NCBI RefSeq assembly: GCF_030068545.1
Contig: NZ_JASJOR010000017.1
Span: 124,001 to 188,000 of the forward strand
Origin: Xanthocytophaga flava
GTDB lineage: Bacteria > Bacteroidota > Bacteroidia > Cytophagales > 172606-1
Length of the DNA: 64,000 nucleotides
Direction: 5' to 3'
Position 1 is the stretch's first letter. Each line of letters begins with the position of its first letter. Shown one piece after another: positions 47,082 to 56,534 of this stretch. Below the pieces are notes generated by a model that saw only the letters and a list, made by a program, of their open reading frames with translations, was not told the DNA's origin and did not search any database. Made by a program: the position numbers and the translations under genes.

Positions 47082-48014
47082 TTATTTTTCTTCCTCTTCT
47101 TCTTTTTCTTCTATCTTCCTCTTTTTCAACATATAAAAGCTAAGTGTAAACTCGTATGAATTAAAGCGGGCCACCAGTCTGTTGGGTACAGGTGCCGTAT
47201 AAGAAAAAGCTGCCTTGACATAGCCTCCCAACACAGGCAACCGTTCAAGCCCTGCCAGAAAACTAAAATTCTCTTTATACTTCATCGATACGCCTGCCAT
47301 AAACAAATCATTTAGTACCAGTCCCATATTACCCTCCCACAAAGTCTGGTAGGCAGGCACATGCCGTATTAGCAAAGCCGGATATAAGCTTACCTGCGAA
47401 CTAAGAGGAATAGGTTTGCGAAGACTTAGTGTGTAATATCGTTTCAATCGGGTAGTTTCCTCAATGGGCCTGAGCTTTCCTTCTGTCAGCTGGTTAACCG
47501 ATACCCCTATATGTCCGTTCTGTTTGTCGAATAGCCACAAACCCAGTCCCGCATCCGGTGTAGTGGCAGATCCGGAAGAACTCACACTGGTTCCGGATAC
47601 GGTATAGGAAGCAAAGCCTACAGAAGCACCACTGGCAAGAAATAGTTTTTCGGAAAGGCGAACCTGCAGGCTATACAATGCATACATCCGGTTGCGACTC
47701 AGATATTGTCCTTCTTTGTCCCCAATGAAGTTAAAGCCTACCACATGGCGCGGAAAATGCTCATCTTGTTTATTGGAGGATGTAAGTTTTAGCGTAGCAT
47801 TGGCATAATGGGTATAAATATCACTCCATGCATTGGTATTGAACTGCCTGCCGATAGTGACAGCCATATCTGATTGAGTAGAAATGCTGGCTGGATTGAT
47901 TAGAAAGTAGTTGTTAGTGAATTGGTTGAAAGGAATTGGCACACCAATTACCTCTTGGGCATAAGTTTGTATACAGAGCAGAAACAGGACAATGCACGCC
48001 CAGATTGCCTTCAT
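47082..48014 (-). CDS. PorP/SprF-family protein
   Basis: The 310-aa protein has a signal peptide (to about residue 19), then NNYFLINPASIST and a series of beta-strands as in PorP/SprF outer-membrane proteins linked to T9SS (for example LFLASGASVGFASYTV). Such proteins hold type B cargo on the surface. It ends with a charged Lys/Glu tail (KKRKIEEKEEEEEK), which is unusual. It is divergent from the ECF sigma gene and shares its promoter motif. Confidence 0.85.
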   Translation of the reverse strand: MKAIWACIVLFLLCIQTYAQEVIGVPIPFNQFTNNYFLINPASISTQSDMAVTIGRQFNTNAWSDIYTHYANATLKLTSSNKQDEHFPRHVVGFNFIGDKEGQYLSRNRMYALYSLQVRLSEKLFLASGASVGFASYTVSGTSVSSSGSATTPDAGLGLWLFDKQNGHIGVSVNQLTEGKLRPIEETTRLKRYYTLSLRKPIPLSSQVSLYPALLIRHVPAYQTLWEGNMGLVLNDLFMAGVSMKYKENFSFLAGLERLPVLGGYVKAAFSYTAPVPNRLVARFNSYEFTLSFYMLKKRKIEEKEEEEEK

Positions 48015-48063
48015 AAAAAAAATCTTTTGTTCACAAAATGACTAAACCCTATTGCGGGTGAAG

Positions 48064-48094
48064 GTATTACAAATAAAACAATAGAAAGTAACCC
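48064..48094 (-). promoter_or_regulatory. Putative ECF promoter of the PorP/SprF-like gene
   Basis: On the minus strand, GGGTTACTTT starts at 48094 and GTAATAC lies at 48070-48064, with 17 bases between GGGTTAC and GTAATAC. It is 49 bases upstream of the start codon. Confidence 0.6.
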
Positions 48095-48176
48095 TTTTGA
48101 AGAAAAAAAAGTAAAAAATAGCTAAATGTAGTATTTGCACTACAATCTATCATTTTTTGAAAAAGATTAGATTCAT

Positions 48177-48207
48177 GGGTTACTTTTACTTTTTGTATGT
48201 GTAGTAC
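48177..48207 (+). promoter_or_regulatory. Putative ECF promoter of the sigma gene
   Basis: GGGTTACTTT starts at 48177 and GTAGTAC lies at 48201-48207, with 17 bases between GGGTTAC and GTAGTAC. It ends about 20 bases before the sigma start codon, which would make the sigma autoregulated. Confidence 0.65.
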
Positions 48208-48229
48208 CTCTATACAACTACGCTAATTG

Positions 48230-48802
48230 GTGAATTATTCAGACAAAGAAATACTTCAGGCTATTCGTTCCGGAGAGGATGACAAGGCTTTATCAGCCTT
48301 GTATAAGAATCTGCTGCCTAAAATAAAGAGCCTGATCAGGCAAAATGGAGGCGGACAGGATGATGCACTGGATATTTTTCAGGATGCTATTCTGATCTTC
48401 TATAAACAGGTAAAGATGAACTCCTTTAATGAAACCTACTCTATTGCCGGCTTTGTCTATACTATAAGTCGCAACCTGTGGATTAATCAGGTAAAAAGAA
48501 AAAAACGGAGCATAGAAATAACAGATTCCGAAATACCCCTGGAATTGGATGACAACATTCTCAATCAGCTTATGACAAAGGAACGGGAAGAGCTGGTAGT
48601 CAAACTACTTGCTTCACTGGGAGAGACCTGCCATCGGTTATTAACGTATGTTATCTTTCATCGTTTATCGATGAAGGAGATTAGTCAGAAAATGGAGTTT
48701 AGTTCCGAAGACGTTGCTAAGACAAAGCATTATAAATGCAAGCAACGACTTATTCAATTGGTAAAAAACACGCCGTATACACAGGAAATACTCAGAGGAT
48801 GA
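48230..48802 (+). CDS. ECF-type sigma factor of the T9SS locus
   Basis: The 190-aa protein has region 2 (DDALDIFQDAILIFYKQVK, with VYTISRNLWINQVK) and region 4 (LGETCHRLLTYVIFHRLSMKEISQKM). The frame starts with TTG (48227) or GTG (48230); I chose GTG. Its stop overlaps the start of the next gene by 4 bases (ATGA). The promoter motif it shares with the divergent PorP/SprF gene and the LRR cargo gene suggests that these are its targets. Confidence 0.9.
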   Translation: MNYSDKEILQAIRSGEDDKALSALYKNLLPKIKSLIRQNGGGQDDALDIFQDAILIFYKQVKMNSFNETYSIAGFVYTISRNLWINQVKRKKRSIEITDSEIPLELDDNILNQLMTKEREELVVKLLASLGETCHRLLTYVIFHRLSMKEISQKMEFSSEDVAKTKHYKCKQRLIQLVKNTPYTQEILRG

Positions 48803-49977
48803 ACACAGAAAACGAACGTATTGACTGGATTGAAGCCTATCTTTCAGATAGCCTGTCACCTGAACAGAAAGCTGCTTTTACACAACAACTTCAGACAGAC
48901 CCTACACTGGCCGAGGAAGTGGAACTCCACCGGATGGCGAATGACGTTATTATAGATCATGCCTTGCTTGATCTGAAGGCCAAAATGATCACTCAATACC
49001 GACCTCAGTATCAGCAAACGAACTACTTAGGAGGAAAACGAGGTAGCATCTGGCTTATTACAGGTATTGTGGTACTTTCGGCATTGGTAGCAAGTATAGT
49101 TTATTTCAAAAGCCAGTCCACATCTGGCTCAAAAGAGACAAGTACACAGCCTATTCATCAAACGGAGAAACCTGCCTCACAGCCCATGGTGACTGTTCCG
49201 AACAAAAGCACATCAAAGCCAAAAGAGCTTCAGGATAACACAGAAAAGAAACCTGTACCAAATCCTAACGTTAGCATTAGTAAAAAAGGTGCGACTAAGG
49301 CAAAAGATTCAGCATTGGTATCTACTTCAGTATCGGTTATACCTGCTCCGGTGAAGGAACCTACAAAAACAGGCGAAAATTCTGTTACCAAAGAAGCCGT
49401 TAGTCATACGCCTGCTAAGATAGTTTCAGAAGGGTCCAAGGAGACAGAGGTAAATTGTGCAGGCATACAATTTACGGTAGCCGTTCAGACAGAAGAAAGC
49501 TGCTCAGATGGCTCTACGGGGAAAATTATCTGTGACTTGACCTCGATAAAAGGTGGCACACCACCATATCAACTGTCTATCAATAAAGGTGCCTCCTTTC
49601 GGAAGACGCGTCAGTTTGACTACCTCTCACCCGGTATGTACTACCTCACGATCAAAGACGCCAGTGGATGTCAGTATACATTGAAGGATGGCATTGAAAT
49701 CCAGGCCAAAGATTGTGCTACTCCTGAGGAATATGCCTTTTCTCCTGATTTGGGACAGGTATGGACCTTTCCGTTTGGGAATGACACAAAGGGTACCCTA
49801 CACATCTTTAACAGAGAGGGTGTATTGGTGTATCGCGCAGAAATTCATAATGGATTTCCAGGCGAATGGAACGGGCAAGGGAATCAGGGGATACCTGTAC
49901 CAATGGGACAGTACCGGTTCTTGTTTGATGAAGGAAAAGGAAAACAGACGCAGGGTAGTGTTTCTGTGTTGCGATAA
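48799..49977 (+). CDS. Putative anti-sigma factor with SprB-like and CHU_C-like domains
   Basis: The 392-aa protein starts with a short cytoplasmic region of anti-sigma type (IEAYLSDSLSPEQKAAFTQQL, about residues 8-30), a membrane helix (WLITGIVVLSALVASIVYF, about 82-102), a low-complexity linker (about 105-210), an SprB-like domain (about 213-300; IKGGTPPYQLSINKG) and a C-terminal CHU_C-like domain (about 305-392; LHIFNREGVLVYRAEIHNG). The same two domains are found in the T9SS cargo at 42860-44038. It overlaps the sigma gene by 4 bases. It probably holds the sigma at the membrane and senses something about T9SS (inference). Confidence 0.82.
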   Translation: MNTENERIDWIEAYLSDSLSPEQKAAFTQQLQTDPTLAEEVELHRMANDVIIDHALLDLKAKMITQYRPQYQQTNYLGGKRGSIWLITGIVVLSALVASIVYFKSQSTSGSKETSTQPIHQTEKPASQPMVTVPNKSTSKPKELQDNTEKKPVPNPNVSISKKGATKAKDSALVSTSVSVIPAPVKEPTKTGENSVTKEAVSHTPAKIVSEGSKETEVNCAGIQFTVAVQTEESCSDGSTGKIICDLTSIKGGTPPYQLSINKGASFRKTRQFDYLSPGMYYLTIKDASGCQYTLKDGIEIQAKDCATPEEYAFSPDLGQVWTFPFGNDTKGTLHIFNREGVLVYRAEIHNGFPGEWNGQGNQGIPVPMGQYRFLFDEGKGKQTQGSVSVLR

Positions 49978-50103
49978 TAACTTTTTGGTAGACTGAATTA
50001 TAAATGTGAACAGAGTTTATGTTGTTTTGTATAGGCTCTGTTCTTCGTTTATTCAAACTCACAATTATTCTTCTTCGGCTTCTTTCTTGTCTCTATCTTC
50101 GTT

Positions 50104-50302
50104 TGTTTATAGTACCTTTCATTGTTCTTCCACTAGCCTCTTCATTTTTTGCTTGCCCAAAAAACGAAGCAAAAAAGGGCACTTTCTGCCGAACCTCCCC
50201 CCCGCAAAGCCAGGGGCTTTCCTCGCGGCAGAAAGATTGCCAACGCACAGATACAACGGTTCGCGTTGAAAGGAATCATAGCTCTATTTGTATCATCTAA
50301 AA
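50104..50302 (-). repeat. Dispersed palindromic repeat family, copy B
   Basis: It is inverted relative to copy C and aligns with copy D in its TTCATTTTTTGCTTGCCC arm, the AAAAAACGAAGCAAAAAAGG arm and the CCTCGCGG block. It has substitutions in the central palindrome (CTTTCTGCCG). Confidence 0.7.
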
Positions 50303-50334
50303 GATGATCCTAAACTATTTATTGGATATTCCTT

Positions 50335-50370
50335 ATAAACTCAGCTAGTACAATAAACTCAGCTAGCACA
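50335..50370. repeat. Tandem 18-bp duplication
   Basis: ATAAACTCAGCTAGTACA (50335-50352) is repeated at 50353-50370 with one difference. Confidence 0.75.
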
Positions 50371-50391
50371 TGTTACAAAGAGAATTATGAT

Positions 50392-50535
50392 CACTTCAAT
50401 CGTGTGTGGTGGTGTAGGTGCGTTTGCCTCCCTTTTCCCGCGAGGTTGGCCTTTGGCCTTGCGGGCGGAAGGATCGGGAAAAGGTGCCCTTTTTTGGTTA
50501 CTTTTTTGGGCAAACAAAAAAGTGACAGGGCGATA
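50392..50535 (+). repeat. Dispersed palindromic repeat family, copy C
   Basis: It contains the nested hairpin of the family: CCTTTTCCCG (about 50431-50440) pairs with CGGGAAAAGG (about 50475-50484), and the inside has GGCC, GCGGG and CCCGC blocks. The A-rich tail (GGGCAAACAAAAAAG) follows. The rest of this 830-base gap between genes has no coding signal. Confidence 0.75.
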
Positions 50536-50810
50536 AGAAGAGATATGTCCTGGATTTTAAACTAACATTGAATACAAACAAGCAAAAAATGAAGAAGAAT
50601 GATTTGTGATTCTGAGATAATATTGAACATAAGCTTACATAAAATATAATTAATCTGTCCCCTACCAAGACAAAAAAACTACTCTAAAAAACTTATCTCT
50701 ACTAAATCTATAGATTTATAAATATTTCTACTAACTTGCTGCCGCACAGACAATCAGCTACTGTATTTTTTTAACACTTAGCCAAAATTTTAACCCTAAA
50801 AAGAAATACA

Positions 50811-53357
50811 ATGAAAAAATCATTATTGGTAACTTTCCTGGTTTTCATAGGGATAGCCAATGTATTTGCTCAGGAAACCATTTCCGGAGTTGTTAAAAAC
50901 AGCAAAGGCGGAGGCGTAGCTGGCGCCAATGTAACAATCAAAGGAACCAACACCCATGCAGCCGCTGATAGCACAGGAGCCTTTAAAATAACTGCCAGCA
51001 AAGTTCCTTTTACACTTCGTATCAGTTCTGTCGGTTATCGTTCCCTGGAGGTTCAGGTAGCTGAAGTATCCGCAACCCCACTGGAAATAAGCCTTGTGGA
51101 TGACAATATCCTAAACGAAGTAGTCGTGACCGCCCGGAGACGCAGCGAAACAGCCCAAGAAGTACCCATTCCTATCTCTGTAGTAGGTGGAGCCGTAGTG
51201 GAAGAAACGGGTGCATTTAATGTGAACCGTGTAAAGGAACTGGTACCTACTGTACAACTCTATTCTTCCAATCCACGTAATACGACCCTTAACATCCGTG
51301 GAGTGGGTTCAACCTTCGGACTTACCAATGACGGTATTGACCCAGGTGTAGGTTTTTATGTAGATGGAGTTTACTTTGCTCGTCCGGCAGCCACTACACT
51401 GGACTTTATTGACATCGAACGCATTGAAGTATTACGTGGCCCACAAGGAACGCTCTTTGGAAAAAACACAACAGCCGGTGCGTTTAATATTACCACCCGT
51501 AAACCCAGCTTTACACCTGGCGCCAGCTTTGAGGTAAGCTATGGTAATTACGGCTATATACAGGCAAAAAGTGCGGTGACAGGGCCTCTAGGTAAAAAGT
51601 TTGCTGGTCGTTTATCGTTTTCAGGAACACAGCGGGATGGTACAATCTATAATGTAGTCTCTGAGAAACACATAAATGATCTGAACAACCTCGGTTTCCG
51701 GGCACAATTGCTTTATATCCCAAGTTCTACCGTACAGATTACACTGACTGGTGACGCATCTCGGCAACGACCTGAAGGCTATGCACAGGTTGTAGCAGGA
51801 GTAGTACAAACTCAGCGTGCGGCTTATCGTCAATTTGATCAGATTATTGCAGATCTGAACTATCAGCTGCCAAGCCACAATCCCTTTGACAGAAAGATAG
51901 ACCATAATACAACCTGGCGTTCTGGCAATGATCTGGGCGGTGTTGCATTGAATGTGGAAGCTTCAATCGGATCAGGTACACTGACTTCTACTACAGCATG
52001 GAGATACTGGAATTGGGATCCATCCAACGACCGTGACTTTACAGGGCTTCCTGTATTGACATTGTCACAGGCAACTTCCAAACACCAGCAGTGGACACAG
52101 GAGGTACGTTATGCAGGTAATGTGACGTCTAATCTGAGTGGTGTCATTGGTGCCTTTGTCATTGGACAAGACCTGAAAACAGATCCTTACCACATTGAAG
52201 AATCCGGTGCCGCACAGTGGCGTTTCTCTCAAAGCACTACCAGTGAAAAATGGAAAACCCCTGGCCTCTTTGATGGGTATGGTATAAAGACCTATTCCCG
52301 ACTGAAAACTTTTGGCGCTGCCGTATTTGGACAGTTGGATTGGGCTATTACTCCGACCATCCATGTGCTTCCTGGCTTACGTTATAATTATGATAAGAAA
52401 GAGGTTGACTTTAACCGCCAGACCTATGGAGGATTACAGACCGACGATCCAGACCTGATAGCTTTAAAGAGACTGGTATACACAGATCAGGCATTTAAGG
52501 CAGATGTGGATGAGTCTAACCTATCAGGTCAACTGACAGTAGCTTACAGACCTAATAAAGGTATCAATGCTTTCGTGACTTACTCAACCAGCTACAAACC
52601 GGTAGGGGTTAACCTGGGAGGCTTGCCTACTGACAAGGGAGAAATACTAACTAATCTGGCACGTATCAAACCGGAATATGTAAATCACGTAGAAATCGGT
52701 ATCAAGACAGCTCCAACACCACAGTCGTCATTAAATCTCGTATTCCATAACACGGATATCCGTGATTACCAGACTCAGGTACAAACAGCAGAAGTGGGTG
52801 TAAACCGGGGCTATCTGGCTAATGCGGATAAGGTGCGTGTGTATGGTATTGAGCTGGATGGAAATATTCGGGTAAGTTCTTATTTCTCTCTGTATGGTGC
52901 GGCTGCTTATACTATAGGAAAATACATTTCCTTCCCGAATGCACCTGTACCTCTGGAAGAAACAGGTGCATCGTCTTCCTTTAAGGATATTTCTGGCGGA
53001 GAGCTACCTGGTATTTCCAAGTGGGCAGGATCTGTAGGCGGCGAACTTAGTACAGGATCAAAACGCCTCCTTAACCAGGCAGGTAAATTCTTTATTGCAG
53101 CAGATGGATATTTTCGTTCTTCGTTTTCTTCGAGCCCTTCACCTTCCCGTTATCTTAACATTGACGGATATTCCTTGTTAAATGCCAGAGCAGGGTTCCG
53201 GGCAACCGATGGATTATCTGTTTTTATCTGGTCACGCAACTTACTTAACAAAAATTATTTCGAACAACTACTTCCTGCTGCCGGTAACGCAGGTCATTAT
53301 GCAGCTGTACTGGGTGATCCTGCTACATATGGCATTACGTTGCGTTACTCTTTATAA
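50811..53357 (+). CDS. TonB-dependent receptor
   Basis: The 848-aa protein has a signal peptide (to about residue 20), a carboxypeptidase-D-like domain (about 22-98; ISGVVKNSKGGGVAGANVTI), a plug domain (about 110-235; LNIRGVGSTFG, GFYVDGVYFAR, IEVLRGPQGTLFGKNTTAG) and a long beta-barrel ending in TLRYSL. It resembles iron-complex or vitamin receptors. It takes up its ligand with TonB energy. It stands alone, followed by a terminator, and the ligand is unknown. Confidence 0.92.
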   Translation: MKKSLLVTFLVFIGIANVFAQETISGVVKNSKGGGVAGANVTIKGTNTHAAADSTGAFKITASKVPFTLRISSVGYRSLEVQVAEVSATPLEISLVDDNILNEVVVTARRRSETAQEVPIPISVVGGAVVEETGAFNVNRVKELVPTVQLYSSNPRNTTLNIRGVGSTFGLTNDGIDPGVGFYVDGVYFARPAATTLDFIDIERIEVLRGPQGTLFGKNTTAGAFNITTRKPSFTPGASFEVSYGNYGYIQAKSAVTGPLGKKFAGRLSFSGTQRDGTIYNVVSEKHINDLNNLGFRAQLLYIPSSTVQITLTGDASRQRPEGYAQVVAGVVQTQRAAYRQFDQIIADLNYQLPSHNPFDRKIDHNTTWRSGNDLGGVALNVEASIGSGTLTSTTAWRYWNWDPSNDRDFTGLPVLTLSQATSKHQQWTQEVRYAGNVTSNLSGVIGAFVIGQDLKTDPYHIEESGAAQWRFSQSTTSEKWKTPGLFDGYGIKTYSRLKTFGAAVFGQLDWAITPTIHVLPGLRYNYDKKEVDFNRQTYGGLQTDDPDLIALKRLVYTDQAFKADVDESNLSGQLTVAYRPNKGINAFVTYSTSYKPVGVNLGGLPTDKGEILTNLARIKPEYVNHVEIGIKTAPTPQSSLNLVFHNTDIRDYQTQVQTAEVGVNRGYLANADKVRVYGIELDGNIRVSSYFSLYGAAAYTIGKYISFPNAPVPLEETGASSSFKDISGGELPGISKWAGSVGGELSTGSKRLLNQAGKFFIAADGYFRSSFSSSPSPSRYLNIDGYSLLNARAGFRATDGLSVFIWSRNLLNKNYFEQLLPAAGNAGHYAAVLGDPATYGITLRYSL

Positions 53358-53389
53358 GGGATAACGCAATCGTCAAAACCTTCTTAAAC

Positions 53390-53430
53390 AAGCCTTCTGC
53401 TCTTTCCTATTTGGAATTGGCAGCAGGCTT
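53390..53430 (+). terminator. Terminator of the TonB receptor gene
   Basis: AAGCCTTCTGC (53390-53400) pairs with GCAGCAGGCTT (53420-53430) apart from one mismatch. Confidence 0.65.
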
Positions 53431-53789
53431 ATTTTGCTTATTTAAAGCCATAGAATAGACTATAATGGTTCGTTTGATAGAAATTGTTTAAGATGGTTAG
53501 CTGGTAAAGGCTACAAAATCTGCTCGTTCAGCTACTTTAAAGGTGATATTCCGGGTACATAAAATACTAAATTATCAGACCTGAATCTGGTATACATTGC
53601 TTAGTAAATGAAACAAAGCTGTATTTATATAATAATTATCCTTTCCAATTTTATGCTTGGAAAGCAATTGTTTATCTACGAACTCATCCAGATACTTGGC
53701 AGTAAATTAAATAAATAATGTTTACTTTTCTTGAAGATTCTAAATAGAAAGTGTATGGAAAAGCAAACAAAATTACTTTCACCAAAAAC
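53431..53789. other. Gene-free stretch
   Basis: It is A/T-rich. A small hairpin, CTTTCCAA (53641-53648) with TTGGAAAG (53657-53664), is the only structure seen. Confidence 0.35.
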
Positions 53790-54176
53790 ATGTATCCTAT
53801 AAAAAACATCTTCTTTCTCTGCACACTCGGACTTTTGTCCACCAGCTGTTCGATGGTTGGCCAAAACGACTTTATCTTAACCGAACAGGTCGGACAGATC
53901 GGAGAGGAAACATTTCTGTATTCGGCGTTTCATACTGGCATTGACAATTACCGGATCGAATTCAAAGTTGCTATTGGTACCGATACGACCAATCTCTTTG
54001 ATCTTTTTATCAATGATGCATTGTACACAAAGGAAAACACCTTTCATTTTCAGACAACCCACGACACACTAATTATTTCCTCACCGTTTCAGTTGTGTAA
54101 ATCCTACTGGAAGACACAGAAGGGCACAACCATCGAAATCACTAACAATGCCAAAATAACCCCTTGCCAGGACTAA
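53790..54176 (+). CDS. Small lipoprotein of unknown function
   Basis: The 128-aa protein has a lipobox (STSC, Cys near residue 18) and a beta-rich remainder. No family is recognised. The frame is open from 53751, but the ATG at 53790 gives the signal peptide. Confidence 0.65.
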   Translation: MYPIKNIFFLCTLGLLSTSCSMVGQNDFILTEQVGQIGEETFLYSAFHTGIDNYRIEFKVAIGTDTTNLFDLFINDALYTKENTFHFQTTHDTLIISSPFQLCKSYWKTQKGTTIEITNNAKITPCQD

Positions 54177-54218
54177 TGCCCTTAGAAGGTACAGGTGTCT
54201 TAAAAAAGTAAGGTAGTA

Positions 54219-54926
54219 TCAATTTCTGGGCTTGTAAAATTTCATTGTCTTTTTCACCAGGTCCAGTCTGACAATGCCACCTCTCAGACCAATATAAATG
54301 GTTTGTTCGTCAATTGCAGCAATTGAGTTCGGATACAAGGTCTGCCAGAAGGCATCTTTGAAAATCAGTTTCTTTTTGAAGTCCTTTAACAGGTAGAAGT
54401 TTTTATGTGTCACGATCAGTAACCTATCCCGATAAATTGTGAAAGCCTCAGGTGCATCTTCAAAGTCAAGGATCTTTCGGTAAGTAAACTTTTGATTTGA
54501 AATACTAAGTTCATATAGGGATCCTTCACTTATCGAAAGATGAGCAAGACCTTCAATAAAATAGATCTTATCCTGAAAGGAAAAGATGAATTGGATGTTG
54601 CCACTTTTAATTTCAACACTTTCTTTTGTTTTAAGGGTCGGCTTGAAGATCAACTTGCCTCCCCATTCTCCATGATCAACTCCGACCAGCATTCCTTTAG
54701 GTATCTTTAACTCAGTACTGTTCCTTTGTTCAACTTTGCTTATGGCAAGCTTACCACCAACGAGTTTAACACCGAATGCATTGGAACGGTTTAGTGCAGA
54801 CCACTCTTCACTGCCTGATTTCGGTGGCAGGGTTTCGATGAAGTTGTCTGAAAGGGTAAGGGCACTTTGTCCGTAACAAGCAATGGACACGGCAAAAGCA
54901 ACAATAAGAAAACAAAGACAGCGCAT
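54219..54926 (-). CDS. Secreted protein of unknown function, possibly beta-propeller-like
   Basis: The 235-aa protein has a signal peptide (CLCFLIVAFAVSIACYGQ). Repeated strands of the form KFTYRKILDFEDAPEAFTIYRDRLLIVTHKNFYLLKD suggest a propeller-like fold, but no family is recognised. The ATG at 54926 is preferred over the one at 54977 because it starts right at the signal. Confidence 0.65.
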   Translation of the reverse strand: MRCLCFLIVAFAVSIACYGQSALTLSDNFIETLPPKSGSEEWSALNRSNAFGVKLVGGKLAISKVEQRNSTELKIPKGMLVGVDHGEWGGKLIFKPTLKTKESVEIKSGNIQFIFSFQDKIYFIEGLAHLSISEGSLYELSISNQKFTYRKILDFEDAPEAFTIYRDRLLIVTHKNFYLLKDFKKKLIFKDAFWQTLYPNSIAAIDEQTIYIGLRGGIVRLDLVKKTMKFYKPRN

Positions 54927-55359
54927 CAGATTTATAGGTCTTTTAGTACGTTTTATACTTGGATGATAAAGCAGCAATTATTCCATACCAGTACTGCGGA
55001 AAAATAAGTTACTATCCACCCTACCCAATAGGTAAAACATAGTATCAGCTAAGCTTTCCAACCACATACAATGGTTTAATAGGTTGATTAGTAAGTTTGT
55101 GGTATAAAACAGAAAATATTCTCGGGTAATGAAGTTGACTATCCATACGCCATCTTCTTTCACATCTCTACATACTATGCAGCATGGAGCCTCCAGAGAA
55201 TACGATTTAAAAAAAGTAGAGAATCCATAACTCAAGTATTCATAGGTTATTATCTTTGTTAAACACCGCTTCCGGGCGCATTCACTTCGGAATGTACTGA
55301 TTCCGCTGTCCATTCGTATCATTTATCCAGTCTTACCTTTGGTAGGAGCTCAACTACTG
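54927..55359. other. Intergenic region with no supported gene
   Basis: The open frame at 54978-55322 on the minus strand looks like random sequence. The region must hold the promoters of the divergent genes on either side. Confidence 0.4.
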
Positions 55360-56463
55360 ATGAAGATCAATTTTACTATTCTGGTTGTAACTGTACTGGT
55401 GGGTATGGTACATGGGTTGATCACCACTGTATTCCTTTTTTCATCCAGTAATAATCGCCGGGCCAACCGGATACTTGGGTTGCTGGTCCTGGGATTTTCA
55501 TTGCAACTGATTGATTATTTTTTGAACAAGTCGGGTCTTTACATTCAGCACAGCGAATATTATTTTTTGCCTATCTATTTTTCACTAAGCTTTGGCCCTC
55601 TGATTTACCTGTATGTAAAAACACTGACCGTCCCCGGTACTTCATTTAGGTTTTCGGTTCTGTGGCACTTTGTACCCGGACTCCTCCAGTTTGTGTTTTA
55701 CACAGCTATTAGTGTACGTACAGGTTCGTATAAAACTTATTTCTGGTTCAACATCCATCAGCCGGTAACGCAAAAAATAGAATTGTATGCGTCTTTTGTT
55801 TCTATAGGATGGTACCTGCTTTTGTCCCTTCATTTGTTACAAACGTACCGAAAACGAATGGACACCTACTTTTCCAACACTCGGAACCTGACGTTGAAAT
55901 GGTTGACCAATCTGTTGCTGGGGTGGTTGGTTTTATACAGTGCCTGGTTACTCGAACATCTGTGTATGACTACCCCGGTAGGACTGCTGGAAGTGCTTAT
56001 GCCTGTCTGTATTTATTGGATGGGATGGATGGGTTATCAGCAAAAAGATATTATAGTCCCACCGTTGGATGATCCGACTGAGGCTGCAGACACGGAAAAA
56101 GTGTCACACGACATTGCTCCGTCACTCGTGATGCGGATTCAACAAGCGGTTGAGGGAAAAAAATTATATCTGAATCCTTCCCTGACCCTGGCCGACCTGG
56201 CTACTGAGGTCAATCTGCCACCCAGGCAGGTTTCCTTTATCATCAACGCGCATTTTGGTAAATCTTTCAACAGCTTTGTGAATGAATACCGTGTAGAAGT
56301 TTTTAAAAGCAAATTGATATCGAATACCGAGAACCGCTTTACCATGCTTGGACTAGCACTAGACTCGGGGTTTAATTCTCAAGCCTCCTTTTACCGGATC
56401 TTCCGGGAGATCACTGGGCTAACGCCGAAGGAATACCTGAAAAAACTGTCCGAAAGCTCTTAA
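55360..56463 (+). CDS. Membrane-bound AraC-family regulator
   Basis: The 367-aa protein has about six or seven hydrophobic helices (residues 5-235) and a C-terminal AraC helix-turn-helix domain (about 255-365; LTLADLATEVNLPPRQVSFIINAHFGKSFNSFVNEYRV and LDSGFNSQASFYRIFREITGLTPKEYLK). It is likely a transmembrane transcription factor. An AGGAG-like sequence about 12 bases upstream supports the ATG at 55360 rather than TTG at 55339. The next gene is a serine hydrolase on the same strand, 71 bases on, which it might control. Confidence 0.9.
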   Translation: MKINFTILVVTVLVGMVHGLITTVFLFSSSNNRRANRILGLLVLGFSLQLIDYFLNKSGLYIQHSEYYFLPIYFSLSFGPLIYLYVKTLTVPGTSFRFSVLWHFVPGLLQFVFYTAISVRTGSYKTYFWFNIHQPVTQKIELYASFVSIGWYLLLSLHLLQTYRKRMDTYFSNTRNLTLKWLTNLLLGWLVLYSAWLLEHLCMTTPVGLLEVLMPVCIYWMGWMGYQQKDIIVPPLDDPTEAADTEKVSHDIAPSLVMRIQQAVEGKKLYLNPSLTLADLATEVNLPPRQVSFIINAHFGKSFNSFVNEYRVEVFKSKLISNTENRFTMLGLALDSGFNSQASFYRIFREITGLTPKEYLKKLSESS

Positions 56464-56534
56464 AACTTTCTCTCAAATCATCTTTTGAGAGGTTCCAGGC
56501 CCGGCAGGTGTGCATCTTTGGCAAAAAAGCAAAA

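Noticed and set aside
54978..55322. Minus-strand frame of 114 codons upstream of the AraC regulator
   Set aside because: Composition is odd (many Cys, Phe, Leu), there is no domain or signal, and it overlaps the expected promoter region of the AraC gene.
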